Position numbers and translations under genes: made by a program
Assembly (NCBI GenBank): GCA_051530055.1
Contig: CM121341.1
Coordinates: forward strand, 17,298,001 to 17,362,000
DNA from: Neoechinorhynchus agilis
Lineage: Eukaryota; Acanthocephala
Reading direction: 5' to 3'
Length of the DNA stretch: 64,000 nucleotides
The notes under the pieces: model-generated
What the model saw: only the letters and a program-made list of their open reading frames with translations
What the model was told of the DNA's origin: nothing
Databases searched by the model: none
In this document: piece by piece, positions 1 through 13,288 of the stretch
Layout of the letters: the number at the start of each line of letters is the position of its first letter
How positions within the stretch are numbered: position 1 is the first letter of the stretch

Positions 1-1610
1 TGGATTGAGCCGAAAAATCGATTCTATAAATTTACATAATTTTTGTCGCCACTACACAACAATCATGAGCAGTTTCATTTTTCTATAAAGTAATCTCAGG
101 AACCAAATTTACAAAAAATGAATTGCGTCTTTAAATGTAGATTTTAAAGTTCGCAAAAGTATTTCTCTAGCTAAGCAATTTACCGTATCAGACTTCAATT
201 TCCTAAGATTTATTATCTTGATTTCATTCAAAAATTAAAATGTCTGAAAATCTACACAGATTTCACTCCACTCTTACGCATCGCTGAAGGCTCAAGAGGA
301 TTGTCCAAAAATTTGAATATGCTGGAAAATTTGATATTGAAGTTGGAATCGTCTGTGAATTTGCGCAAAACTAGAAATGAAAGTGAATTTAAGCGAGCAA
401 ACGTTGCATACAACTTGAGACACCCAATGGAGGTTTTCTTTATTTGCCTTGATATTTCGACAAATCGATATCAAGGTGAGGAGTTTTAAGTTAATACGTT
501 CGAGGTTTCTAGCACCACCACTATGGATACTTAACGTCGGGCGACATAGCAACTTTAACCTGCTTTAATGTAAAATTTGTTTCGTCTTGTTTCCACTTTG
601 GTTGTTTTTTTAAAGGAACTATCGAATCCTTAATTCAATAAGGGAAAATTCATGAAATATTAAGCGGAAAGCGATTTAAATGAGAAAGCAAAAAACCGCT
701 AAGATACCTTTGATCAACATAACAAATGTCAGGTAATCAATTCTTTATTGAACGATTAATATCAAATCATACTGCATGTAGTGACATTTAAGCTCAAAAT
801 AAGAAGCGAGTTATTATCTATGAAGCATGTAGAAACTCGAATCTCATTTTACCGCTTCACCGGATTCGCATCAACCAAGATCTTGTTGTTGGGTACTCAA
901 AATAAAACCAATGAAGTTTCGTTCTATTGACATTTTCGTTACAAAAACGCCATCTTGTCACTAAATGTGAAGAAACAAGCACCAAAGTACAACCTGAGGC
1001 CCGCGATTCGAGCGCATTCTGGACCATTTGAAATTTATCAATCTGAATTCATTTTCTGCATTTATTTGCCATTTTAATCTATATTATACATTGTCAGCTG
1101 TTTCCGTTGTCGGTTTCAACGATTTTCATTAAAATTTACACTTGCAAAAGTATTCAGTTCATATTGTTCTCGTCTCTAGGAATCGATGCCTCAGAAGCAC
1201 AAAAACGAAAATTAATCAAAATTTAATGCCACTAGAACAACTTTAAAAGTTCAAGACTTTCATTGCTAAAAATCTGAGTGTCCTACGGCTTCCCTTTAAA
1301 AATTGCTCTCAATCTCCGTTTCTTATATTTCGTTAGGTTCCATTGATGCACTTTGACTCTTGAAATACCTTTTTCAAAAGCGCTCCTAATTCTTCGCCTT
1401 GAATAACTTGTTGTCTTTGATTGTGTAAATGTGTGAAACTTAGTTTGCAGTAGATTTGGACTTAATGAAACTCTTACTTCTGCAAGGCGTCAGACACATT
1501 ACTTTCGCTTCCATAGAGTCCTTCCACTTTAACCAAACGACTTATAATTATTCCCTTTTCGGTACAACCAAAAGCTCCTTTACCAAACACACTCATTTAA
1601 GACATCAAGT
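1..1610. other. No recognised gene, AT-rich flank
   Basis: I see no convincing coding exon here. The open frames are short and overlap on both strands, and none has a recognisable motif. The stretch lies upstream of the GPCR gene that starts at 1611 and may hold its promoter and 5' exons. No tandem repeat or inverted repeat stands out. Confidence 0.5.
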
Positions 1611-3985
1611 ATGGATTGGCCGAAGATCGTTGTATATCCATGGAATTTCTCTTGTTGTTCATACATGGATCATCCTGAATGCATTTGGGCTCCGGTACGT
1701 GAGTTTGGTAACAGTACTGCAATCGATAGGAAACGACAGATTTGCCAAAATTTAAGCAAGTACAATCGTATCTTGAATGATACTGTGAGTACAGCGACTT
1801 TGATAATCTTTAGCATCGGTGTTATCTTGCACAGTATGTGCATCGTAATATTTAAGAAAGGTAGAATGAATCGAATGCCATCAATCAAGTCGTTCATGCT
1901 TCTAAGTACTTGGAATCTGATAACATTGTTTACTAACTACATTCACTACTTTACACGCAATTTCGTTAGGACTTTATACGACTCCAGCGTGTTTTGTGGG
2001 ATGTTTGGAATTCTGTTCATTTATCCAAGACAAATGTCATCTTGTATTATGAGTCTTATTTCAATTGAACATATGATCATCATCAAATATCCCTTCTGTC
2101 GTCATTACGTCAATCGATATAGGACTTATATGGTTTTTATTATAATGATCATTTTGGCCATTCCGATCCCGTTTGATTTCATCTTATTCACAAGCAGGAA
2201 AACTCCAACTGGACGAGATCACTGCGTAGCCAGAGATCATATCAAACACGCAAAATCAATACAAATCGCAAGGACAGCTTCTAATATGCTTTTTTTTGCA
2301 ATACTACCCTGTGTGATCATTGTCTGGTGCAACGTGGAAATCCTAAGAATTCTCACAAAGTCCACTGTTGTCAAAATTATGAAGGCAGCGTTTTTGTTCA
2401 TCGGTGAGTGTATGGCTGCAGAATTTTTTAAGTTGACAGAAATCGTTTACCTTAATATACTAGAATCGGATTTGCATTTTTTTCTTGAAATTGAAAAGTA
2501 CATGTTTATCACACTTCCTCTTTGAATCACATATACAAATTGATATTAGTCATTTTCCATATTTTAGATATTAATAATTTGAAACAAAATTAGCAATCGT
2601 ACTCAGTGAAAAGCCGACAAATTCTGAAATAACATTTTTCTACTTGATAAAATAGACGAAGCTGGATTTTCTTTTAAAATTAAGCAGTATAGTTTTTATT
2701 GCCCTAAAACTTTGAAATTGTATTTTATAAAATAATAACCCGATTCTGCTTCAATGTGAAAAGTGCTCCAGATTCATAGCTTTCGAGATTAGAAGCAATC
2801 ACGACCATTATTACTTCCGCCGTTAAGCATTAATTGCAGCATAGGAAGTAATTGTTATTGCCGACAATAATTGAGGTTAAAATGTGGCTTTTAAGAGCGC
2901 TTAGTATTTAAATCTAAACCATGGGAGTACCATCTGATTGCAAAATGTTTTTCATTTAGAGCAGTATTCCCTTACCGATGAATAGTTTCTAATGAAATTC
3001 AGTGGAGCGATGCAATCGAGTTTTTTCGATCCATAAGAAGCTCGAAAAGATTGTAAGATGTGTTCTTCAAGCTTTACAATTATCCATGATGAATCACGAT
3101 GTCACCTATTACACCTAAGAACTCGTCTGGGGATTTTAGTAGATTTTAATCAGCTAGAAAAATCTCTCGTGCGATTTATTTCGACATTATACTCATTGCA
3201 ATGTAAAGAGTGCTTCCTTATTCGGATCAGCATTGTTCGGCTGTGATTTTGTTTGAAAATGTTTGGTCTTCATGAATGAAATGTATATACATTTTAAATG
3301 AGCTATCTCTTCTATATAGTCGACTATTAAAAGTTGAATCGACTCTGAATTGTACCTAAATTACAAATATTTGTTTGCTTTTTTGCTATTACTAATTAAT
3401 ATATCGTTATAAGTTAGGCCAATAAACATCTCTTCTATATAATCGACTACTAAAAGTTGAATAGACTCTGAATTGTACCCAAGTTATAAAGATTTGCTTT
3501 TTGCTATTATTAATTATTATATCGTTATAAGTAAGGCCACTAATACCACTCTCTATCTGATGGCGACCTTCACGGACTCTTGAATGCTTGTTTAAAAACG
3601 CTGCCATAGGAATACTTCTACAAAGGATGCTCATTCGTCATTAAACCAACGAACTAGGATGCAGATTGTCCTTTCATTTGCGTTCTTTTTGTTCATGATG
3701 CCATACTACCTCCACTGGATGGCAACGTTGGCTTTCAAATTTCGTTCATACTGCCGCTCATTGGGCAATTTGTATGAAGATGTTCAAATGTGTATGGGTG
3801 CAGAAGACCCAGTTTGGACTGGCATGGAACGGGTTATGAGAGACGTCAATCACTCGTTGCACTTTATTCTATATTACTTCACGAGCCCTTCTTTTCGGAA
3901 AGATTTTATGGTTATATTTTTGGGACGAGACGGTGGTGATCAAAACAGACGTGCAAATGAAGCAGTGGATCAGCCAAATGATTAA
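1611..3985 (+). CDS. Divergent rhodopsin-type (class A) G-protein-coupled receptor
   Basis: A seven-helix receptor of about 368 residues in two exons, roughly 1611-2389 and 3658-3985. The join GC|GTTTTT...AACTAG|G keeps the frame and gives a regular helix 6 ending FAFFLFMMPYYL, where the proline is the usual kinked position. Helices 1-5 lie in exon 1 after a Cys-rich N-terminus with N-glycosylation sites (NFS, NST, NLS). Helix 3 ends SIEHMIIIKYPF, so the DRY motif is replaced by EHM, as in many invertebrate orphan or peptide receptors. Helix 7 lacks a clear NPxxY, reading FILYYFTSPSFRKDF, which still has the Phe-Arg start of helix 8. An AATAAA lies near 4019. The ligand cannot be told from sequence; a neuropeptide receptor is a guess. 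The start is the first Met of the open frame, and an upstream exon is possible. Confidence 0.75.
3308..3540. repeat. Tandem duplication of about 115 bp in the GPCR intron
   Basis: Two head-to-tail copies of a segment starting ATCTCTTCTATAT, at about 3308 and 3428, each ending near a CGTTATAAGT(T/A)AGGCC stretch. They differ at about ten positions, so the duplication is not recent. They lie inside the intron 2390-3657. Confidence 0.75.
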
Positions 3986-4017
3986 ATACAGGCAGTTGTA
4001 AATGTCAATTCAAATTG

Positions 4018-4050
4018 AAATAAACATTTCCCTTAAAGTCATGAGTTTTA
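4018..4050. terminator. Facing polyadenylation signals of two convergent genes
   Basis: On the plus strand AATAAA at about 4018-4023 lies 33 nt after the GPCR stop. On the minus strand AATAAA overlaps the TRPM stop codon near 4050. With usual cleavage 10-30 nt downstream, the two 3' ends would overlap. Only the hexamers are seen; cleavage sites are inferred. Confidence 0.5.
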
Positions 4051-7000
4051 TTTGCAAAAGAGTTCGGTGAAGCGATTTGGCAATTCCATTCTATTAACAA
4101 CTTCTTGTCCAGGTAGCCACTCAAATCGATTCATGTCAAGATCAACACTGCCTATTTGATCCGAAACATCCACATACCAGAACTCTTGCTCCAACCAAGC
4201 ATTTCTCGTCGCTGGGCATTGCCTGCTATTAACAAACATTCCGTAAAGGAGGGTTGGCCTTGAAGCAAAAAACTTGTCTTCCACGACAGATGAAGTCGGA
4301 TCGTCCGTAGTTGACTTTGGAGCTACCACTTGACGGAAGAGGCCAAGTAGCAGTTGAATGCGTTTCGCGTATCCGTCATATACATTCAACCGAGGTACCA
4401 AATTCTCAGGAGAAGCAGCATGCCGATGACAAACCACGTACGTTTCCGAAGAACTAAAATTGGATAGCATAAGGAGAACCACTTCATGGTTTGGGCCGTA
4501 AAGAGCGAACACGCCGCGGCCTTCTTGTTCAGGATTCGCAAATGGACAGATTGGCATATTCCTTTCTACGTCGTAGGTAAGTCGATTACTCGCGTTAGAT
4601 CTGAAAAAAAATTTAACCAAGCATTTAACATTTAGAAACCTATCAATATTTCAAGTAGCTTATTCGAGTTTCAGTTAAGCAAAATGCTCGTAAAACTCAG
4701 AATAAAAATTTAGAAAAAGAAACTTCAAAGTGTTTAAATTTGAAGCTAATTCATCCAACAGGATCATGCTATTCCATTAAAAATTTAATACATATATTCT
4801 GATAACGATTAACAGTTATTGAAATATGCATTGAGCTTTCTGTGCACAACCCCTCAAATTTTAAACTGTTGCGAGGAATGAAACACATAAGCTTAAGTTC
4901 GGTGAAAATTCTCAAGTTCGCTTAATACCTCTTAAACAATAACCTGAAAACTAAACTGAACACAAATAGAGCGACCGAAAAATAAAAATTCTGATGATGA
5001 ACCCGACGAGGTTCGAACGGTCTTTAATAAGCAAATTCTTTACCGGGTAAAGACCTAAATAACACTTTTACAAGTCAATTTATGATATAGTCAATTTTAA
5101 AACACTATCTTTCATTTGGATTCTAATACATTTGATTGATGTTCAATATGTCTGTTAATGACTTGTAGTTAGAGAATTCACATGTTTTCTCTCTCTGTAT
5201 ATAAAAGTTTAATTAAAGAAAGCGATGAATTTGTGTTGGTGTTTTAAGCAATTAAAATGTGTTTAAATCAGCTTGATCAAATTGTCGACTTCATGTCTTA
5301 CAACGCTCCATTGACTCTCGTAAACAAATTCACTCTTCAAAAATCGATTCTACGATATGATTTCTTTTAAAAATTATCATATGAAAAAATCAAAAATTTA
5401 ACTTGTTGTGTGGCCTGAATTTATAAAAATAGAATTTTTTTATTACTGCTTGGAACTTTTAATTTTTTTATATTAGCAAAAACGACGTTTTAGTTAGGAG
5501 ATCCTATAGAAAGAACAAAAACATAATGTTTAGGTTTAATTTTGAACGTTAAAATTTTTTACAACTATTCGAAATGAAATTTTTCCGAATAGATGAAAAT
5601 CTGGTAAAATGCCGAAGCTTCTCCAATTGAAGGCAATCGACTCACATAAGTGACGCGAACTCCAGGGTTTCTATAGACCCACGATCTTCGGTCGATAAGC
5701 AATGGGCCGCAACATGACGTTTGGATATGATCCATCCCATTCCAATTCACCTCCCTTTTGAGCCTGACGGGGTCGTAATATCGATGACCGTATACTTTGG
5801 TTTGAGCCGAAATGGACATTGGCGAGAGCTTCGGAATAGCACCTACAATACGTTCTGTTCTGACAAGACGCGGCGCTGTGGACGAATTCAAATGATTCTG
5901 GATAGTTGTGATGGATTGCTGGAGAGCACTGACTTTATCACAAAGCCGTTTAATTTGTTTGTCTTGTGAGACCAAAAGGGCATCAGTCGTTGAATACTTA
6001 CTCGCTTCTCCGACTTTATCTTTACCGCTTTCAACCTTACTAGCGTACTCCTGAGCCAAAAGTCTCCAATACACTGTTTCATACTCAGTGTGGTTGTGTT
6101 CAACGATTGTCTCAGTTCCATCTTCGTGCTTTCGTTCAGAGTAGCGATAATTTTCATTCTCGATAGAGTCAATTAGTGAAGGAAGTCGAGAAATGAACCG
6201 AGAATTGCCAAATTTTGTCTTCAGTCTTTTAATCAACTCTCTAAATCTACAAACGTTCACACACATAAACGCATTCCTAGCATGAACGTCTGTGGGTGTC
6301 TAAAGCATGACCTAAGAATCCTGAATATATGGAAAAATACGTTTAAAGGAGGAGGTAGAGGAGATGCGTTTTTGATTGATGTGACATTTTCATATCGCTT
6401 GAACATCCACACTAGTGATGAATACTCGGAAATGCTAGCGTAGGAGTTATTAAACATTGCGTATAGAATAGTCAGTAGAAAAAGTTTCACAAGTATAAAG
6501 TATTGAACAAGCAACATCCACCCAAATGAACTTTCATGTGCACAATTATAACTAATGTTCGATGCTGATGTTCCCCACCTGTCTGAGTAAATTGTACTGG
6601 AAACTGACCTAATTTGATGGTAACAGTAACCTCGAGACACCGGGCCATGAGGGACATAAGACGCACATTCACCAGTGCCAGCCGCTTCAATGTCACCTTT
6701 CTCCGTTAAGAATAATGCGAAAAACGCTCGAAGGAACGCTCGTTCAAACAGTTTTTTGTTGTAAGGCCAAAAGGGATAAATAATCGCGTTTATGGTAACG
6801 GCTCCAGCGAACATTACGACTAATGCTAATTTTACAAAATCAGCAAAATCATGGGTCATCGTGTACTTTATCCATACAATTTGAGGACCTAAAGTACGAC
6901 TTACAGCCATGTAGGTCAGTGAAGGTTTGTTTTTATAAGCAATTAAAATTGGAGAATTTTTAGAAGAACAGGGAATTCACTACAAAAATTGAAGCTTAAA

Positions 7001-10000
7001 CCGTGCGAACTTCTTTACAGACAGCAGACAGAACTACGAGCTCGAAATCGTGTCAATGGTTCGAAGAAGTGCTTCGAGCATCTCAAAGCAACGGCTGTGG
7101 AGCTAAATGGCACATTTTAAGTGCAAGTGTAACAATAAATGGCGATTGTCTTAACTGAGAAGGCTGGCATTTTTAAAGATCAAACTCATTGAGTAAAAAC
7201 TGAGATCAAATAGAAATGAATTCAATTTTATTTTGCCCAGAAAAACTCTCAAAAATTGAAATTAAAACGTTAAAAGGATAGCAAATAAGGTGTTGAGGTA
7301 CATTATTTACATCTGACAAAAATTTATCAAGATTTATTTCAGAAATAGAAAAGAACTCATATTTGTGAGGTTTGAAGAAAAATTGCCTGTAGTCCCGAAA
7401 TAAAAGATAAATTATATAATTTTGCAAACGACGTATCATAATTTTTCTCAAAAGTTTGATCTTAAAAATTAAAGCGATGGACTAAATTACAATAGTAAAA
7501 GCCGTCATCATCAAATGATCGTATATTAAAACATAAAAAGTGCAATTGGCGAAAAACTTTATTCCCCAAACAATGCTCCACTGATTTAAACAAACGGAAT
7601 CCTGTAAGTGAAATAGATGACGCCTAGACAGAGCACTATCCTTCCTCTTCCAAAATGTAAATCGTCTTCATCACCTACAGTCCAGGGACCAAGTCGAAGC
7701 AGAAGGAAAAAAACCAAAAACAAGACTTGAATTGAGCAGTCTACTACACTCCATCCAATTGGAAAATGAACAGATTGAAGATAATTTTTGTACGTAGTTA
7801 GCACGAGTTCGGTCGTGATTGTCAAACACCAATACCAAGCGATAGTGTCGAGTATATAATTACCACAAGCAGGCATCACAACACAAAACGCGAGAAGGAT
7901 CAAGAATAGAATATAATTAAAGTATTGGAGATGAAATTTAACCATCGGAGAATGGAACATTCGATCGATTGAATATCTCAAAGCAAAAACGTTAGTAGGC
8001 CCTTCAGTGTCTGGAATATCAACAACGTAATATGGTAATTGAGAGTCTTGATCAATCTCGATTTTGGACCGAGAAGATACGCGACTCATTCGATCACCAC
8101 TTACCGTTCCACTTGGTTTAGATGAACTCATCGATATGTCGTCCAAAAGAACTTCATTATCGTTAAATGAAATCCACCATCGACTTGGAATTACTAGATA
8201 AGCGCATAGTATAGCTTTAAGCCATTCGGGCAGTTTCAAAATTCCAAATTTAATCTTTCTAAATTGAAGACCTCCGTAGTACTCACTCGTAATGTATCGT
8301 TGACAGTAAGGATGGGCCATAAAGTCCATTAGTCCAGCTTTAAATGCAAGCTGAAGCGATGTAACATGTCCGAATTCTGGATTCACTTGCTCTAGAAGGT
8401 GTTTTCCGGACGGGGTGGATTCTACGTTTTCATAACATAGGTCCAAAATACCAGTTGCAACATCAGCCATTTCTTTGGCCTGATCTTTTAATTCATTTCT
8501 ACGATGCCAAACGGTACAATAATGTCTAAGTCTTTTATAGAGTAGTGAGCAGAACATCGCTAGCGGGATAGGATAACTCGATCGCTTTAAAAGTATCTTT
8601 GCAAGTTCATGTCTGTTCAAAAGAACACTGAGAAGAGTCAGCGAAGTAAAAGCTTGTTTTTCCGAAGCCAATATCCGAATACTCGTAATATCATCAATTT
8701 TGCTAAAATATTCCACTGGTTGAAAGGTATCTTCAAAAGCAGTCAATTTTCCTATGATGTTATTTATGAGCTCTCGAATATCGTCCGTCGGTCGTATCTG
8801 TCGACTTGATGCATCTTTCCGTCCTAGAATCCCCGCCATACATACTTCGTCGAAAAAATCGGGAGCGCTAAGGACAACCAAACGACGAATTCGTCGCTGA
8901 GTAAAATATTTCTGAATTTGGAAATTCCGATCAAGAAAAAGATCAACGAATTGTTCTCTATCACGTCTTACAAACGCTTGTTCAAATATACTTGTCGGTA
9001 GATTGTATTTGGGCATATCGTCTCGTTCAAAAATCTCAGATTTGGCGAGTGCCGGCTCATTCCAGTCCAGTAGTAATTGTAAACGTCGACACATTTCGTT
9101 TAACTTAATTTTAGAGAGATGCCCGTGATCAGAGTGATGATCATCTCGTCGATGATATTTTAAAAGAACTTGCAATAGTTCTCTATGAAGCAATCGCACA
9201 TTTGTCTCCCACTCGCGTGCATCTATAATAGAAATTCTTTGATTGTTCGATTCTGCGTGCATCTTAGCAATCGATATGATTGTATTTACATCTCTATCTA
9301 CAGGCGGACTGAATCCATATTGAAGAACGCGATTGATCAATTCCGACTTTAGGGATTTGTTGGCTGATAAATGGTCACCTGACCGTATGCTATCGGATGC
9401 GTAGGCGATTGTATCTGCGAGAAATCCACTTCCCTTGCAAATGAGAATTGGGACTTCAATCAAATATCGCTCATTTAAGGCCTTGACAGTCATTTGTCCT
9501 CCTCCAAGTAACAGACAAACTATTGGGATTTTGTCCTTTTCAGGAGCGGCAATGGTCATTAATTCCTCATCGGTTGTCTCATTACTCATGCTAACTTGAT
9601 CTGCCTGACCAGCAGGAGTTACATTTTCGTGGTGTCTTTTATAATCAGTCAATTTATACTCAATCCTACTTCGAAGACTTAAGTCATGGGGAGCATGCAT
9701 GTCTGAATCGTCAATCAGAATATAGTGAGTGTGGTTTGGGTCGAGGTCTCTTGCGAACATATTACCCCTATCACTCACGACCGCAGCATCTACAGACGAT
9801 TCTACTCGGTATTCCACATGACCGCCAGAAAAAGTAGAAGATTTCCGAATGATGGAAATTGGAGATATACCAATCAGAACTAGTGGAAGGTTAGGTTCGC
9901 GTTTACTTCGATGTCGTGCTGACCTCGCGGTCCTAAGTTCCATTTCTTCTTTATAAACATTACCTATTATTTTGGAAGCACCATAATGAAGACCATGAGT

Positions 10001-10312
10001 GACCAACCACATATCAGTGGTCATCGATGCGTTCTTTATTGCTCGTCGAAACGCTACAACAATACGTTTACTGTGCCACTCAATGTCTGTATCCCTCCCT
10101 GATATCAAGGAAATTATGACCATAGGTTGAGGCAGTTTCCATATCTCAGTTATAAATTTAAACACTTCTTCTTCACTCACGTTCCATGGGACCCGGACGT
10201 ATTTCCTATTTAGAAGACAATCGCAGGCAAATCCTTCGTAGGCGAACGATACGCTGCCGTATTGAAACTTGCGGTCCTCCCAATCCTGAAGGCTATATTG
10301 ATTTTGTCTCAT
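4048..10312 (-). CDS. TRPM2-like: TRPM2-like cation channel with C-terminal NUDT9-H domain
   Basis: A channel of about 1,475 residues, close to vertebrate TRPM2. Proposed exons: 10312-7596, 6917-6312, 6246-5683, 4600-4048. Exon 1 holds the TRPM homology regions (LVTHGLHYGASKIIG; HYILIDDS; KIPIVCLLLGGG; GSGFLADTIAYA), the ankyrin-like middle and S1-S3. Exon 2 gives the end of S4 (AVSRTLGPQIVWIKY), S5, the pore segment (RAFFALFLTEKGDIEA), S6 (LLTILYAMFNNSY) and the TRP helix. Exon 3 is a coiled coil leading into NUDT9-H. The last join, donor GTGGGT to acceptor TTTTCAG, restores IDRRS followed by NPEQEGRGVFALYGPNH, the hallmark NUDT9/TRPM2 block; GMFVNSRQCPATRNAWLEQE matches the later 'DDPRNTDNAWxE' block. 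In the family, ADP-ribose and calcium open the pore at the plasma membrane. The Nudix box glutamates are not visible, so hydrolysis is unlikely. The S4 join (intron 6918-7595) lacks an AG acceptor. A TTTTAG lies just before the start codon. Confidence 0.9.
4601..5682 (-). other. TRPM intron, no other feature
   Basis: A 1,082-nt intron between the coiled-coil exon and the NUDT9-H exon. Donor GTGGGT, acceptor after a run of T ending CAG. A tRNA-like GGTTCGAAC motif near 5020 is isolated and I do not call a gene there. Confidence 0.6.
6918..7595 (-). other. TRPM intron with non-AG 3' end and terminal inverted repeat
   Basis: The intron that interrupts S4. Its ends read GTTTGTTT at the 5' side and AAACAAACC about 6 nt before the likely 3' end, so they are mutually complementary. 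No AG lies anywhere between the in-frame upstream stop and the conserved S4 residues. The short open frames inside have no recognisable content. Confidence 0.5.
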
Positions 10313-13288
10313 TATCTAAAAGAGTAAGAAATAATTAGGTTAGAACAAGAGGTTAAAATAGCAACTGAGTTATGGTGTAGTCGTCTTAAGGAGCAATGAG
10401 TAAAGATTTGTGAAAAAAATGTAGTCTAAAGCGTTTTTACGCATAAGCCCCTGGACGCTACAAGAATCGTACAACCCATCAGATTTGAATTGAATGGTGT
10501 TCATAAATATAGTTGGAATAGAATTTTAGAAAACGGAAAGTTCCCTAAGAATGTAACGAGTCTCATTGCGGCTAGAAATCACAACCACTCTTTGCTATCT
10601 CCCTGATACATTGCAAGGGCTAAAACAACGTTTCGAATCGTCAATTCAACGCATTGGCGGGATGACCAGCACTCATCTGTAACTGCATGCGCGGCGCTTG
10701 GGTTCGGAATCGGGTTTAATTCGGAAAAGGTCAACCAATCCCAAGAAGTTCAATGAAGGCACTTTCTAAACGCCCGAAAAAATTCAACGCAGAAAATACA
10801 ATGTGTGTGTAAGAAGTACAAAAGGTTATCGAATACAATGTAAAAAGTGATAAATACTCAAAACCGAATAAAAAGAAAATCATGAGAACAAAATTTTCAA
10901 CCTAGGATAAATGATTTGGGCCACTAGAATCCAAGAAAACGTTACGCGTGTGCTGTTTCTTTGCTAATATAATCTAAGAACCTAATCCATTTGGCAAAGA
11001 ATTCTTTTGCTCATGAGTTGGATTTATAATCTAACATTATTATATATCCTGTGTCATCAGCAATTATCGTCGTAAAATTAGAGAAAACACAATTATAAAG
11101 ATGCCAACATTTCTTGCCTTCGGCGTTGGATTCCAAGGGTAACTGAAATACTTCTACGAAGAAAGACAATTTTTGGAATGCGAAATGTCTATAGAATTTT
11201 GGATTATAACGAGACTGCAAGGTCACTCATACTCGAGTCGACACGCTAAATAAAACGTCGCGAACGCGAAAACAAAGCGTGGAAAATTCTCTATTTTTTC
11301 GAACACTCTCGTGGTCGCAAAAGAAACTGAATAAAGCTTGTTTTTATGCTAAAAATATTTCAGTGATCTAGCAATCATAAATCACATCAATATTAGCTTG
11401 GAAGCGTTGTACATGAAAATAATCGATTGAGTAGCTCACGGTCTTTATCTGAAGTCTTGGCGTTGTTTCAGCAATGACTTTGGCTTGATATAGTGCATCG
11501 CCAAATCAAATTAATCATTATGTTTTTGTCTGTTTCAAAGCATAATTTTAAATTGCGTAAAAATTGCAAAGAATTTCTTTTACAACAACGCGAGGTATGA
11601 AAGCTGTTTTCGTTCAACAAAAGTGGAAAATGTACGTTTTTATTGCTAAAAATTTTAAAAAATATGCAAGCCAACACAATTTGATTAGCTTTTTTGGAAG
11701 ATGTTGGTTAAAGTCTAAATCATTGATTGAGCGATACTGAATTCTAAAACGACCTATATTTTTCCGAGGGAAGAAAAGTGGGAAATTGACAGTTTTATTG
11801 CGAAAAATTGGCGTCTAATAGGAACTTGAAAAAAACGCACGTCATCCTGTTATAATTTCAACGTTCATATTTAAATGCATTAATTATACACCTTGAAATA
11901 CGCAATACGCAGATTAGAATCATAATTCGATTTCCCGTAAATTGTTTTAAACTAGACATGTCAGGGCAATCTTTCAAATATTTGTTACTTTAAGAACTTT
12001 TTAACCCGATGATTTCTTAGGGCTTAGCACTTTCTTTTTATGTGAAAGACAAAAGAACGTTTTCTGCCCCAACTCACTGAAACAATATCTTGCAGAATTC
12101 CATCAGAGTTGCGCTCGCCTAAAAATCACAATGCTAAAAGCTTTGCAGGAATGTAGATCATATTGCCGTAGCAAGAAACTTGAACGTGCCCCAATCACTC
12201 ATCGCAAAAAATAGCTTCAAAAATGCGATTTTGTGATGTAAAAAACGGCAAACCTGAAGGCAATAAAATGTGTTATCAATAAAACGCGTTATTATTATGA
12301 GCCTTTCTAGTAAAAAGAATTCCGTACGTTATTAGGTTTTTGGAGACTAGTAACGTAAAACCTCATTGGGCTTCTTGATTCGCTTTTACGCTTTGTCTAT
12401 AAACTCAGAAAATCATGAGAAATGCATATCCGAACATTTTAGAATCAACGGAATACAATTCGATCATTGGTACAAAGCATCGAAACCTTTCTTAGATAAC
12501 GGTTAATCCCCGAAGAATAAAATGTTGCACGACTGTCTTAATGTCTATGGGGAACATTAGAGAAGAAAACTGTAAAATTCGCAATAATGTAGCCACAACA
12601 ATTTTTAATTTGAGAGATAAAAAGAGAAGTTGTTACGCTTTGAAATCATTCCCACATTATAAATTCAATCTTTTTATTGTTACATTAAACTATATCGATT
12701 GATATGTATATGATTGCAAATGGTTGATGAAGTTCATCTAAGATGGCGACAGATAGTATATTAGGAATTATTTAAAAAAATTACCAGCTTGTTGATTTTG
12801 GAAAATTAAACAGTAAAATACGTTCACTTTAGGATTTCATTCGCAGTTGAAAGACAATGTCTTATAAAAGATAAAATTAAGTTCAATTGACTACTGGGTG
12901 TTATAATTAAGCCAAATAAGTTGTATAGTTTGACATATTTACGAGGAAAAACAAAATCTCTAGATTTCCACAAGAATGCGACTAAAGGAAGATGCTTGAC
13001 GTGTAATCAAAAAGTCATGGTTGTCAAATCTTTCCCAATGGAGACTTCGTTAAAGTAAATAACGTAGTCTATGATTTTCTTGGTTTGACTCAAAGAATTT
13101 ACTTGGACGACAGTAAAAAGTAAAAGATAAAATGTAGGTTCCTGGAGGACTCAAATTAAATATTTAAACAACACACCCTTGAGTCCATTTACCATTAAGG
13201 AATTAGCGAGCGGCAAAAAAGAGAATCCTGGATTCTTTAGCATTGAGTTCCAGTATTCACTAAATACGTGACACAAAGAAAGTCCCCG
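10313..13288. other. Intergenic, nothing recognised
   Basis: About 3 kb upstream of the TRPM start. It is AT-rich with scattered stops in all frames. A slightly more GC-rich patch near 10560-10720 has no coherent reading frame. Its first few hundred bases may hold the TRPM promoter. Confidence 0.45.

Noticed and set aside
2400-2525. GPCR exon 1 extended to 2525 or spliced at GTGAGT (2403)
   Set aside because: The GTGAGT donor breaks the frame with the next exon and puts hydrophobic residues at the cytoplasmic base of helix 6; GC|GTTTTT is in frame and gives KIMKAAMQIVLSF.
4980-5060. GGTTCGAAC motif suggesting a tRNA gene
   Set aside because: No cloverleaf can be folded around it and no A box lies at the right distance; the match alone is expected by chance.
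8609-8809. 66-codon plus-strand frame inside TRPM
   Set aside because: It is the antisense shadow of a well-supported TRPM exon.
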